In this document: positions 10,046 through 18,616 of the stretch, one piece after another
Layout: each line of letters begins with the position of its first letter
Position numbering within the stretch: the first letter of the stretch is position 1
Assembly: GCF_002019705.1 (NCBI RefSeq)
Contig: NZ_KV917377.1
Location: forward strand, 3,845,938 to 3,909,937
Length of the DNA: 64,000 bases
From: Shouchella patagoniensis
GTDB taxonomy: Bacteria > Bacillota > Bacilli > Bacillales > Bacillaceae_D
Reading direction: 5' to 3'
Made by a program: the position numbers and the translations under genes
The notes under the pieces: generated by a model
Told to the model about the DNA's origin: nothing
The model's database searches: none
The model's input: only the letters and a program-made list of their open reading frames with translations

Positions 10046-11164
10046 ATGAGAAATCAGCCATTGATTTTTTCTGCATCAATTGGTAATGGCCACAATCAGG
10101 CCGCTAAAGCTCTACAACATGAATTTAATAATCAAGGACTTCATCCTGAAATTGTTGATACGTTCCACACAATTAGTCCAAGTCTTCATAACCTGATGCT
10201 TAGCAGCTATATTCGCTTGCTAAAGCTAAGTCCTTTAATATGGAGAAAACTTTATTTTTATGCAGAAGAACATCCATTGTTTTTATTATTAGATCGCTTT
10301 GGTACATTTTTTGTTGAACAATTATATTCAATAATCAATAAGCAGGACTGTTCGTTTATCATTTCAACTCATCCTTTCGTGACGGCTTTTTTGACAAGGG
10401 TCAAACAGATCAAGCAATTAGATATCCCTTTATATACGGTTATTACGGACTTCGTCTTACATCCTGCATATATAAGGCAAGAAATTGATTGCTATTTTAC
10501 AGCATCGTCTCAGATTGAAGAATTTGCTATTTTGCATAATGTTCCTTCCCAGCTTTTTTATTCAACGGGTATTCCCATTTCAAACAATGACTGTTTACAG
10601 ATATCAAAATGGAAGGCCCGCTATGATTTAGGACTTGCTCAGGATAAGAAGACATTGTTAATTGCAGGGGGCGGTAGTGGTTTAATAAATTATGTTCGTG
10701 TCATAAGGGCATTAGAACATTTACCACATCCCATTCAGATCGTATGTATGGTAGGACATAATCATAGAGCAAAGCAAAGTATTTTACGGCAGAACAGTAA
10801 ACATACTGTAAAAATCATCGATTTTACAGATAAATTTTTATTATATTTAAAAGCAAGTGACGGCATACTCTCTAAAGCAGGAGGACTAACCATGGCGGAA
10901 GCTCTTGCTTGCGAAACACCAATTATTATTTATAATCCTATTCCAGGTCATGAGGAACAGAATGCAAATTATTTAATAAATGCAGGTGCTGCGGTAAAAG
11001 TAAATCGATGTATTCAATTACCCGGTGTACTGGAGAGAGTGTTGTATCAAAAATTTTATTATACGAAGATGCAATATCATGCACGCATGGTAAAGAAACC
11101 AAATGCGGCCAACCATATTGTTGAGAGAATTCTTATGTTGTTTGAACAACAAGAGAGTCGATGA
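10046..11164 (+). CDS. GT28 glycosyltransferase, MGDG-synthase/UgtP-like
   Basis: The 372 residues begin with MRNQPLIFSASIGNGHNQAA, matching the N-terminal acceptor-binding GNGH motif of monogalactosyl/glucosyl diacylglycerol synthases. The middle part has THPFVTAFL, and the nucleotide-sugar half has LIAGGGSG and SKAGGLTMAEAL, as in UgtP and MurG. UgtP is about 380 residues and adds glucose to diacylglycerol in the membrane. The sugar and acceptor here are not determined. A GTGAGGATATAGG site precedes the ATG. The gene stands alone in the decayed segment but looks intact. Confidence 0.8.
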   Translation: MRNQPLIFSASIGNGHNQAAKALQHEFNNQGLHPEIVDTFHTISPSLHNLMLSSYIRLLKLSPLIWRKLYFYAEEHPLFLLLDRFGTFFVEQLYSIINKQDCSFIISTHPFVTAFLTRVKQIKQLDIPLYTVITDFVLHPAYIRQEIDCYFTASSQIEEFAILHNVPSQLFYSTGIPISNNDCLQISKWKARYDLGLAQDKKTLLIAGGGSGLINYVRVIRALEHLPHPIQIVCMVGHNHRAKQSILRQNSKHTVKIIDFTDKFLLYLKASDGILSKAGGLTMAEALACETPIIIYNPIPGHEEQNANYLINAGAAVKVNRCIQLPGVLERVLYQKFYYTKMQYHARMVKKPNAANHIVERILMLFEQQESR

Positions 11165-11429
11165 TACGTATTGCAGACAATGGCAAATACTACTATCCAA
11201 TAGTACGAATAACAGAGGGCAGTATTATTTAACCTGTTAATAGATCTAGAACTTATCTTGGCTCAAAATATTCATGTTTCAACTGCATAAATCTTATACA
11301 AATTTACATCTATCATGCCGTCACCACAGAATGTAAACACTCTATGCACTCTGTCCTCGTTTAACTTTTTCGCTTCTTTCTTCCTTAATTCTATCCTATA
11401 AAAAGACTATAAAGGGAGTTACGAAAAAT

Positions 11430-12104
11430 ATGGACATACTTTCAACAGCAGTCGAGCTATTAATAGGTTTCGTTGCATTACTCATCATGACAAAACTGTT
11501 GGGTAAAACGACCCTCTCTCAAATAACTCCCTTTGATTTCATTTCGGCTCTCATTCTCGGTGAACTTGTTGGGAATGCCATTTATGATAAAGAGGTCAAA
11601 CTAGGCTCAATTCTTTTTGCAATTGCATTATGGGGGGGCATGATTTTCTTAATTGAATTGTGTACACAAAAGTTCCGTGGAACAAGGGAGTTCCTTGAAG
11701 GAAAACCTTCCATTATCATTCGTAACGGTCATCTTGATAGACAAGAATTGAAAAAGAACAAACTCGATATTAATCAGTTACAACATTTACTACGGCGGGA
11801 AAAAGTGTTTTCAATAAGAGAAGTCGCCTATGCAATACTTGAAACAGACGGCACGTTAAGCGTTATAGAGAAAGCGAAATATGTAACACCGACAATTACG
11901 GATTTGAAAATGCCACAACAACCTGTTTACCTACCCGTTACATTTATCAGTGATGGAAAAGTGGATTGGGAAAACCTAAAACATTCAGGGTTTAATGAGG
12001 AGTGGTTGTCAAAAAAGCTCCGTCATCATCATATCGATCATTATAAAGATGTGTTTTATTTTGAATGGAAAAAAGACGAGGGCGTGTATCTTGAAAAAAT
12101 GTAA
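11430..12104 (+). CDS. DUF421 membrane protein (YetF family)
   Basis: The 224 residues follow the YetF/YrbG/YkjA family plan: hydrophobic segments in about residues 5-80, including TPFDFISALILGELVGNAIYD, then a soluble part with GKPSIIIRNGHLDRQELKKN and REVAYAILETDGTLSVIEK. The family's biochemical role is poorly known; several members are spore-associated in B. subtilis. The ribosome site is AAAGGGAG. The 265 bp before it showed nothing recognisable. Confidence 0.85.
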   Translation: MDILSTAVELLIGFVALLIMTKLLGKTTLSQITPFDFISALILGELVGNAIYDKEVKLGSILFAIALWGGMIFLIELCTQKFRGTREFLEGKPSIIIRNGHLDRQELKKNKLDINQLQHLLRREKVFSIREVAYAILETDGTLSVIEKAKYVTPTITDLKMPQQPVYLPVTFISDGKVDWENLKHSGFNEEWLSKKLRHHHIDHYKDVFYFEWKKDEGVYLEKM

Positions 12105-12205
12105 AATTCTCTCCGTCCTTATTCTATTAGTTATATTGGAAATGACTTACTAACATGATTTATGGAGCTTATGCCAAATTAAAGAGGAGGAGGGATGATT
12201 ACAAA

Positions 12206-12415
12206 ATGCAAAAACAACAAATTTGGTTACCTTTATTAGCTTCCGCAGGCATCGGTGTAGCTGCTTATTATAGCATGACCAAAGGGCAAGGTATTAGTAA
12301 AACTGCGCAGCAATTTGTGCCACTTGTTGCAGGAATGGGTGCACAAGGACAACAAGGACAACAAAACGACCAACAACAGAACGGCCAGTTAATGTCCGCT
12401 ATCCAACAACAGTAA
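12206..12415 (+). CDS. Small membrane-anchored Gln-rich protein
   Basis: The 69-residue product has one hydrophobic segment (WLPLLASAGIGVAAYYSM) followed by a Gln/Asn-rich tail (GQQGQQNDQQQNGQ). ATG 12206 is chosen because the strong GAGGAGGAGGG site (about 12185-12194) lies upstream of it and inside the longer frame. A GC-rich hairpin (12434-12470) and a good terminator follow. The function is not recognised; such proteins are common among sporulation and envelope genes of Bacillaceae. Confidence 0.6.
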   Translation: MQKQQIWLPLLASAGIGVAAYYSMTKGQGISKTAQQFVPLVAGMGAQGQQGQQNDQQQNGQLMSAIQQQ

Positions 12416-12525
12416 AGAAAATAATGTTTAGTGGAAGAGGGTGGGGGGCTCAATGCTTGCCTCCCTCTTCGTTGCTCTCCCTCCCTAGATCAGTGAATTC
12501 ATGAATTGTTTGAGTAAAGATAAAT

Positions 12526-12557
12526 AAACCTGTCAGCAACGCTGGCAGGTTTATTTT
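12526..12557. terminator. Terminator, bidirectional
   Basis: AAACCTGTCAGC and GCTGGCAGGTTT (one G-T pair) enclose AAC and are flanked by A- and T-rich tracts. Confidence 0.8.
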
Positions 12558-12610
12558 GCTGGAATAAGGGAGAGCCTAGACGGTAACTTATCGTAAAGGA
12601 AGACGAGGGA

Positions 12611-12960
12611 ATGCGGTTGAATGGATTGTTACTCATAGGAGCAGGGTTGGTTGGTATTACTCCTTATCCTACTGATGTTTGTACGAATCACCGTGAGTAA
12701 AACGTACAAACATCAAAATAAAGAGGATTTTCTATTGGCACGCATCTCTGCATGGGGGATTCCTATCTATACGCTCGAAACCCCTGTGGTGGAGTGGAAT
12801 GAAGAAGATGGTTCAATCACCGTGAAAGAACGGACTCGTGCGATGGGCGCCAAGCAATCGAAGACAAAAAAGTGGACACTCATAAATGTGCTTGACGTTT
12901 GGCGCGATACTCAAGCATTAATTAAACAAGTCGTTCAACTAAAAAAGAAAGTCGATTGTT
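12611..12960 (+). pseudogene. Truncated DUF2953 (YtfI-like) protein gene
   Basis: The frame from ATG 12611 (MRLNGLLLIGAGLV) shifts near 12650 into LLLILLMFVRITVSKTYKHQ and continues through ARISAWGIPIYTLETPVVEW to LINVLDVWRDTQALIKQVV. This resembles the N-terminal membrane anchor and first domain of DUF2953 proteins such as B. subtilis YtfI, a sporulation gene. Homology stops near 12950, where the truncated YafY-type gene begins on the other strand. The C-terminal half is lost. Confidence 0.55.
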
Positions 12961-13249
12961 TCTTGTTCTTGTTCTGTGGAAAAAGAGGAGAGTTAAGGGA
13001 ACGCTTTGCCTGGAAGGATACCGCTTCTTCTACTGTAAAATTAACAGGTGGTAGGAAATAGCCTTCTACTAAAGAATAGCCAAATCCTGTGGCTCCTATA
13101 ATTGGCACCCCAGCTTCGCTCAATGCTTGTACATCTCTATAAATAGTTCTCACGCTGGTTTCTAACTTTTTTGCTAGGTCTTCAGCTTTAACGACGTTGG
13201 TTCGTTGTAATTCTAATATAATGGCTAATTGACGTTCTGTTTTATTCAT
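12935..13249 (-). pseudogene. Truncated YafY/DeoR-type regulator, HTH part only
   Basis: The 104-residue frame starts MNKTERQLAIILELQRTNVV, with a winged HTH containing VRTIYRDVQALSEAGVPI and the linker GYSLVEGYFLPPVNFT. Family members have about 300 residues with a ligand-sensing WYL domain. Here the sequence diverges after about residue 80 and ends in FPQNKNKKQSTFFFS, which is read from the antisense of the DUF2953 fragment. Both genes were cut at the same junction. The HTH piece might still be translated, but its function is doubtful. Confidence 0.7.
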
Positions 13250-13867
13250 AAAGCTACCAACACTCTTTCTTTAATCGTTACCATTATGACCAAAGGTAAA
13301 TGAATCTAACCTTCGATCCTAAAACGATTCATATACATTAATTACAGAAAATACGCTCTCTTATATAAGAAGTAGCGTCTTTTTAGTCAGAATTATAAAG
13401 ATTCGCTTCTACTATTCGAGATAATCATTGAAAGGTATCTCTCTCATCTTGATTAATCCCTTTGAACAATTCTCCATTTAATAAATGTAAAAGCTTTACT
13501 ATATGATAATAATAAGTCCCCAGAGTGTAGAAAGTTTGTGGAACTTGGATTTATAATACGCAATTCAATTTTAGATTGGATTCAACAAAGATTGGTGAAG
13601 TTCTCCAAGGGTAGAGCCCTAGCCGAAATGGCGGCGAATACACGGTGACACCACCTCCCGCCAGGTTTCCCGTTCCGGTTCTGCCTGAAATTCCAAATGA
13701 GCATAGCCCTGGACTAAAAGATTTACATTCATAAAAAGAAAGCCTGCACAATTTGTAGGCTTTTTACATGCTTGCGTTTCTTTTAATCTAAAAAACAGTA
13801 TTTGATGCATAAATAGGTACATGGTAGAGCAGTCTAAGGTGGACAAAAACAAAAAGGAGGAACAAAT
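13250..13867. other. Intergenic stretch with a GC-rich patch and terminator
   Basis: Nothing convincing is encoded. A 37-codon minus frame (13619-13732), containing LVQGYAHLEFQAEPERETW, coincides with a patch richer in G+C than its surroundings. It may be the tail of a lost gene; it has no ribosome site. Confidence 0.35.
13738..13767. terminator. Terminator-like hairpin
   Basis: AGCCTGCA and TGTAGGCT arms have A-rich and T-rich flanks and lie between the GC-rich patch and the coat gene. Confidence 0.65.
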
Positions 13868-14497
13868 ATGGAATTTCAACAACCGCAAAGTCAACAAAAT
13901 AGTCAAACGAGTAATGTGCCACCCGTAATGAATCATGGTGGTCATGAAATCTTTGATGTTCACGAAGTATTATCAGGTTCATTAAATATCTTAAATACCT
14001 ACACATTGTTAAGTCCCCATGTAGAGGATCCAGAACTACGAGATATTTTAGATCGTCAAAAACAATTTATGACTGAGGAATATAACTTGACTCAAGAGTG
14101 TTTCAAAACAGGGCAAGATCCTTCCAAAGCTACACAGAGCTACAAGATGCAACAAGGCAACGATTTTATATATGGTATGAAACCAGGAAGCGCCCCTAAA
14201 AAGCCGTTGCAAACCCCTGATGAACTTAATGATGAAAACATCGCTCTTAACATGTTGAATTCTATAAAAGGGATGGCCCCAGTTAAAACAAATGCGGCAA
14301 TGGAGGTTACAAACCCTGTAGTTCGCCGTGTTCTTGCCGACTCCCTTCCTAACTGTATAGAAATGGCTTATGAGATATCACTTTACCAAAATAAGCATGG
14401 ATTTTATCAAGTACCACAACTTCCTCAGCAAGATATGCAGCAGATTCAAAATGGCTACGCACCTGCTCCCGTTCAAAACACTCCACCCCCACAATAA
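13868..14497 (+). CDS. CotF-family spore coat protein
   Basis: The 209 residues have a Gln/Pro-rich N-terminus, a helical core (EIFDVHEVLSGSLNILNTYT, then DILDRQKQFMTEEYNLTQEC) and a second half with NAAMEVTNPVVRRVLADSLP followed by EISLYQNKHGFYQVP, all typical of CotF-like coat proteins. The tail is Gln/Pro-rich. AAAAAGGAGG precedes the ATG. It is probably made in the mother cell late in sporulation; a sigma-K promoter was not verified. Confidence 0.85.
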   Translation: MEFQQPQSQQNSQTSNVPPVMNHGGHEIFDVHEVLSGSLNILNTYTLLSPHVEDPELRDILDRQKQFMTEEYNLTQECFKTGQDPSKATQSYKMQQGNDFIYGMKPGSAPKKPLQTPDELNDENIALNMLNSIKGMAPVKTNAAMEVTNPVVRRVLADSLPNCIEMAYEISLYQNKHGFYQVPQLPQQDMQQIQNGYAPAPVQNTPPPQ

Positions 14498-14751
14498 AAA
14501 TAAGATGAAGTAGGTTTCAATGAAGCATATAAAAGCTTTACTACTTAAAGGATTCATCACAATTATTAGTTATTATTTAAGTGGTCGTGATAAAAGGACC
14601 CTTATTTCATTTTTTCTCAAAGGGTTTTAGAGACTATCTAATAACACCCAAGTCACTAGAAAAAATGAGTATTAAAGATTACGCAGACAAGCACGGCGTT
14701 ACTAAAACTGCTTTTTCGGCTTAGTACAGGAATCTTCTTCTTACCTCCTTC
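14498..14751 (+). other. Short gene-start remnants
   Basis: A frame from ATG 14520 begins MKHIKALLLKGFITIISYYL, reminiscent of the start of small DUF2512 (YndM-like) membrane proteins, then runs into unrelated sequence and a stop. A second fragment at about 14667 reads MSIKDYADKHGVTKTAFSA before a stop. Neither is a complete gene. Confidence 0.3.
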
Positions 14752-15003
14752 ATGTTATTCTGCATTTGTTTTTTTTTGGCTTATTTGCTTCAGGCACACT
14801 CCATTTTTATAAGATGCATTGCGACGACTTTAAATGGAGCTAAAAAACTGCTAGAACCGCATTTTGAAGATAAAAAATGGTATAAGCCAATTTCTAAACT
14901 AAGTATGATGCCTGCTGTGAGCTTTCAAATAGAGCTTGCGAGTTCTCTCTTTACAGAAGTTGTTGAAGCTGCACGAGACAGTTTAGTAATCGGAATCAAG
15001 TAA
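14752..15003 (+). CDS. Hypothetical 83-residue frame, probably a gene tail
   Basis: The product has a hydrophobic start (FCICFFLAYLLQAHSIFI) and a soluble end (KLSMMPAVSFQIELASSL, TEVVEAARDSLVIGIK). The family was not recognised and the start has no good ribosome site. The stop lies just before a clear terminator, which suggests the genuine 3' end of a decayed gene. Confidence 0.25.
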   Translation: MLFCICFFLAYLLQAHSIFIRCIATTLNGAKKLLEPHFEDKKWYKPISKLSMMPAVSFQIELASSLFTEVVEAARDSLVIGIK

Positions 15004-15007
15004 ATTT

Positions 15008-15042
15008 AAAAATCTATCTTTTGAAATGAAGATAGATTTTTT
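15008..15042 (+). terminator. Rho-independent terminator
   Basis: AAAATCTATCTT pairs with AAGATAGATTTT, followed by Ts. Confidence 0.75.
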
Positions 15043-15157
15043 ACATGTCAGATAGTGCAAAATAACACTCAATATATGTGCAAAATAAAATCAAAAATGA
15101 CAATCAGTAGATACAAAGGTGTCATAACTTAGTTTCATATATAAGGAGTGTTTTTAC

Positions 15158-15736
15158 GTGAAATATGGCTATTGTCGTGTCTCAACCGTAGGTCAGTCTT
15201 TATAGTCGCAAGAAAAGTCTGTAATTTTAGCGGGCGCTGAAATTGTTTTTAGAGATACATACACAGGAACCAAAGTGGTCAGGCCTCAGTTCCAAACATT
15301 GCTGAAAAATTTAAAAGGAGGGGACTCGTTAATAATTACGAAGTTAGATCGATTTGCTAGATCCACACTAGAAGATACAAAAATAATTAAAGGTTTATTT
15401 GAAAAAGGAATTACAGTTAACATCTTAAACATGGGTGTGGTTGAAAACACGCCGAATGGCCGCTTAATCTTTAATATATTCTTGAGCTTTGAGGAATTTG
15501 AACGGGATATGATTTTTGAAAGAACTCAAGAAGGAAAAATGATTGCAAAGCAGCGCGAAGACTTTCGAGAGGGGCCTCCAAGGAAATACGGAAAAAAACA
15601 GATTGAGCATGCACTTTGTTTAAAAGAGACTCACTCTTACAAAGAAGTAGAAGAGATAACAGGGATCTCCAAAAGTACGTTAATTAGAGCTAAAAAGCAA
15701 ATAACAAATGAACATAGTTTCCCCTCAATGAGTTAA
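15158..15736 (+). pseudogene. Serine recombinase (resolvase/invertase) with an internal amber stop
   Basis: A GTG start with AAGGAG 11 bp upstream opens a resolvase of about 192 codons: KYGYCRVSTVGQSL, stop, SQEK..., then the family motifs [25 protein letters not shown] and [16 protein letters not shown] and a C-terminal HTH ([19 protein letters not shown]). Codon 16 is TAG (15203-15205) where relatives have a sense codon in QSLESQ. The catalytic Ser (RVS) lies before the stop, so products restarted downstream, such as at GTG 15275, lack it. Everything else is intact, so the mutation is probably recent. Confidence 0.8.
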
Positions 15737-15909
15737 TACCTAGGTGAATATTTACTACTGGTACCGATTTTATTTGGATAAAATATTCGGGAAAAGGCTA
15801 GTAACTGTTGAACACAACCTTTCGATATATTTCCCTCTATTTTTATCCTCTTTAATTTTGAGTTCATTTCTCTACTCAACTAATTCTTACATTACTATAT
15901 GACTCATTT

Positions 15910-16160
15910 CTAATCATCTTTGTCTGATTTTTTGATGTCTCGTTGTAACTTAAATAACATTTCTTGAATATGACCCAGTCTTTCATTTGTAATTGAATAG
16001 ATCTGGAATAATATAATTACAAATATCCATATGATTAAAGTAACAGGTATGGCAAACAATATGTGTCAATCATGGCACTTCCGTAATTTATAAAGTTATA
16101 CCCAATAATCAAATTAAAAATTAGAATTACAACACAAACAATAGTGAGTAGAGCAATCAT
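15910..16160 (-). pseudogene. Frameshifted small membrane protein
   Basis: From ATG 16160 the frame reads MIALLTIVCVVILIFNLIIG then YNFINYGSAMID. Near 16068 the coherent sequence moves to another frame, HILFAIPVTLIIWIFVIILF, ending ITNERLGHIQEMLFKLQRDI and a Lys/Asp tail. Joined, it would be about 80 residues with two membrane helices and a short coiled coil, somewhat like holin-type or accessory membrane proteins. The family is not recognised. Confidence 0.5.
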
Positions 16161-16182
16161 TGATTCTACCAACCTTTCATCA

Positions 16183-16407
16183 TCATTTACCAGGATAGTG
16201 TTTCAGCGGCTTCGCTAATATTACCGCTAGTTGTACTATATGTATTTCTTTATCTCTCAAAAACTTATCCATCTCTGATTCATCAATTTCGTACTTGAAC
16301 TCATTTAGTGATGACGCTTTCATATTAGCTTGGGTATCATCAGACAAGAAAAGTAGTGCAGAAGCGGTTACAACAGCAGCGGATACAGTAATCTTTTTCA
16401 TTTTCAT
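16183..16407 (-). CDS. Small secreted protein, unknown
   Basis: The 74 residues start with a signal peptide (MKMKKITVSAAVVTASALLF) followed by LSDDTQANMKASSLNEF and an acidic helix. An AAAGGGG ribosome site precedes the ATG. It lies 22 bp upstream of the frameshifted membrane-protein gene and was probably cotranscribed with it. No family was recognised; it could be a shortened secreted factor. Confidence 0.5.
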   Translation of the reverse strand: MKMKKITVSAAVVTASALLFLSDDTQANMKASSLNEFKYEIDESEMDKFLRDKEIHIVQLAVILAKPLKHYPGK

Positions 16408-16441
16408 AGCCCCTTTCTAGATTGAGAAGATTACTAATAAA

Positions 16442-16453
16442 AGAGTATACTCT
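16442..16453. promoter_or_regulatory. 12-bp perfect palindrome before the reductase-like gene
   Basis: AGAGTATACTCT lies between the divergent genes at 16407 and 16474, in a possible promoter or operator position. Confidence 0.3.
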
Positions 16454-16473
16454 AGATGAAGAGGAGGATGTTT

Positions 16474-17160
16474 ATGAACGTTACAGTTATTGGAACTGGA
16501 AGGATGGGTTCAGTTATTGCCAAGCGTCTTCCTTTAGAACATAACCGACTTTTAATTAACAATGGAAAATCTGAGGGCAAAGAATTGGCTGAACGCATAG
16601 GAGCTGCTTACACAACCGACCTAGGAAAACTAGAAGAGAGCGACGTCATCATCCTGTGTGTCCCGGCAGCTACTACATCAATAATTGCTAAACAAGCAGC
16701 TTCTTTTGCCAAAGATGGAGCGATCCTCATTAATTGTTCAACGAAAGCTTTTTTTGAAGAACAGTTAAAGCAGAATTACTTAAATCTTTATTTTGTGGAA
16801 GCTAAAATTATTGGTCACGCAGGATCTTTAGAGCAAGGGAAGTCTGCTATTGTCGTTGTCGATACGGATAAAAGAGAGGTGTTTCATATGATTGCTGATT
16901 TATTTTATGGAATGGGTTCCGTCCGAATGGGTGATGCAAAAAGTGTACCTGTTTTATCTACAATGGCAGCTGAAGCAGGCTTAAGAACGGCGGTTGCATT
17001 ACGCAAACAATTAACGATGTATGGATTGCCAGAGGAAATGGAAAACATTCTTATTGAAAGTGTGTGTGCAGGAACGATGAGTGCATATGTCCGAAATGAC
17101 TTAGGACATTTTGGTCAAGAACTTGCTGAGAAACTGGAAAGCGAGACAGGTGGGAATTGA
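16474..17160 (+). CDS. NAD(P)-binding, pyrroline-5-carboxylate-reductase-like protein
   Basis: The 228-residue product opens directly with a Rossmann fold, MNVTVIGTGRMGSVIAKRL, and continues with VIILCVPAATTS. The later part (STMAAEAGLRTAVALRKQLT, CAGTMSAYV) resembles the C-terminal helical domain of the P5CR/6-phosphogluconate-dehydrogenase superfamily. ATG 16474 is chosen because GAGGAGG (16461-16467) fits it, not the ATG at 16456. It is shorter than true ProC, and the substrate is uncertain. It runs into the next gene with one base between stop and start, so the two form an operon. Confidence 0.65.
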   Translation: MNVTVIGTGRMGSVIAKRLPLEHNRLLINNGKSEGKELAERIGAAYTTDLGKLEESDVIILCVPAATTSIIAKQAASFAKDGAILINCSTKAFFEEQLKQNYLNLYFVEAKIIGHAGSLEQGKSAIVVVDTDKREVFHMIADLFYGMGSVRMGDAKSVPVLSTMAAEAGLRTAVALRKQLTMYGLPEEMENILIESVCAGTMSAYVRNDLGHFGQELAEKLESETGGN

Positions 17161-17161
17161 G

Positions 17162-18229
17162 ATGAGAGAGGTATACAGTGACATCATTCAATTTAGAGGC
17201 TCTCATGAAGAGTTTGGCTACAAGCAAGGAGTGCTTTTAAAAAATTCATTTACAGTACTTAATCGAGAAAACCAATGGAAGGTGCGGAAGAAAAGGTTTT
17301 TAATTGATATAGATGAAGCAAAGAAAGAAATTACAGCGATTTCTCAACCAATATGGCATGAGCTTATTGGTTTACGGGAAGCTCTTGAATGGTCGATGGA
17401 ACGTGTTCTTGCAGAATTTGGTGGATACCGTGTTCCTTATAATCGATCTGGCTGCTCTATCGCAACGGGAACAAATTATTTGATCCGTAACTATGATTAT
17501 CATCCAAAGACGTATGAAGGTCGTTATACATTGTTTCAACCAAACGATGGAGGTTATGCGGTGATGGCACCGAGCCAGCGCATTACTGGAAGAATGGATG
17601 GAATGAATGAAGCTGGTCTTGCCATGGGCTACAACTTTATGAATCGAAAAAACCCTGGCCCAGGATTTATTTGCTGTATGATAGGACGATTTATTTTAGA
17701 GACGTGTGCGACAGTAGAGGAAGCTGTTCAATTACTACAAACAATTCCTCATCGCCATTCGTTTAGTTACATTGTTTATGATAGAAGTGGAAAGACGATG
17801 ATTGTTGAAGCGACACCGAGGGAGACGCATGTCCGATCTGCAATCCGTTGTACAAATCACTTCGAACAATTAGCTAAAGAAAATCGCCATCATTTAGTTG
17901 ATTCAAAGCGAAGGTTAGAAGTGCTTGAGGAAAGTCAAAGAAAGGAGTTATCTGCAAAAGAAGCTTATTCCTTATTTAATGGGCAGCATCGTGGTCTTTT
18001 CTCCGATTTGTATTCGAGTTGGGCCGGAACAATTCACACTTCAATGTATTTTCCTGATGAGTTGAAATCATGGTTTGCAATTGGTCCAGACAAGAAGCCA
18101 TTTGTTATTGATTTTGGAGAATGGCTTGAGGGCAAAGATGTAAGTGAAGAGCGTATTACGGGGGGAATCGACACGGACGTACCCTTTTTACATATGGACT
18201 TCCCCGCAGACTGGTCTAGAACCAAATAG
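17162..18229 (+). CDS. C45-family (acyl-CoA:6-APA acyltransferase-like) Ntn hydrolase
   Basis: The 355-residue protein has the autocatalytic Ntn site near residue 97 in NRSGCSIATGTNYLIRNYD, where Cys should become the N-terminal nucleophile. It also has DGMNEAGLAMGYNFMNRK and YIVYDRSGKTMIVEATP, as in the AAT/choloylglycine-hydrolase superfamily. Members cleave or form amide bonds on small acylated molecules or peptides. The substrate is unknown. It is translationally coupled to the preceding Rossmann-fold gene (stop 17160, ATG 17162). Confidence 0.75.
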   Translation: MREVYSDIIQFRGSHEEFGYKQGVLLKNSFTVLNRENQWKVRKKRFLIDIDEAKKEITAISQPIWHELIGLREALEWSMERVLAEFGGYRVPYNRSGCSIATGTNYLIRNYDYHPKTYEGRYTLFQPNDGGYAVMAPSQRITGRMDGMNEAGLAMGYNFMNRKNPGPGFICCMIGRFILETCATVEEAVQLLQTIPHRHSFSYIVYDRSGKTMIVEATPRETHVRSAIRCTNHFEQLAKENRHHLVDSKRRLEVLEESQRKELSAKEAYSLFNGQHRGLFSDLYSSWAGTIHTSMYFPDELKSWFAIGPDKKPFVIDFGEWLEGKDVSEERITGGIDTDVPFLHMDFPADWSRTK

Positions 18230-18292
18230 CAATGTGCTTTAGCTAAGTCGTTTCTGGGTATATTACCTTAAAGAGAAGAAAGGGGCGTGTCT

Positions 18293-18397
18293 ATGATTCG
18301 TAAAGTAGCAGCGCGAGTCCTCACAGTAGTTGCAATTTATGGCGTGAAGAAAGTGATTAATCGTTTTGTTTTAAAAAGTAAATCAGCAAAATCGTAG
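18293..18397 (+). CDS. 34-residue basic small protein
   Basis: ATG 18293 follows AGAAAGGGG and encodes MIRKVAARVLTVVAIYGVKK ending in Ser-Lys-rich residues. It is amphipathic and positively charged, with no known family. The good ribosome site and position before a terminator make it a plausible small gene. Confidence 0.45.
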   Translation: MIRKVAARVLTVVAIYGVKKVINRFVLKSKSAKS

Positions 18398-18461
18398 TTG
18401 CAGGTGTGATAGCAATATCGGTAATAGCGATAAATTATAGCAGACTTGCTTTAATTTAAAC

Positions 18462-18496
18462 AAAATCCCATTGAAGATTTCCTTCAATGGGATTTT
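18462..18496. terminator. Bidirectional terminator
   Basis: AAAATCCCATTGAAG pairs with CTTCAATGGGATTTT. It serves the operon on the left and the AtoE gene on the right. Confidence 0.85.
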
Positions 18497-18616
18497 AACG
18501 ATAAGATGAATGGATAAAGGGGAGAGCGTTTAGCGCTTAGCGATAGAATATTTGGTAACCGTCCTCGTCCGTGCATTTCAATTGCTAAGTGCATGTTTTC
18601 CTTATGTAGATGTTCA

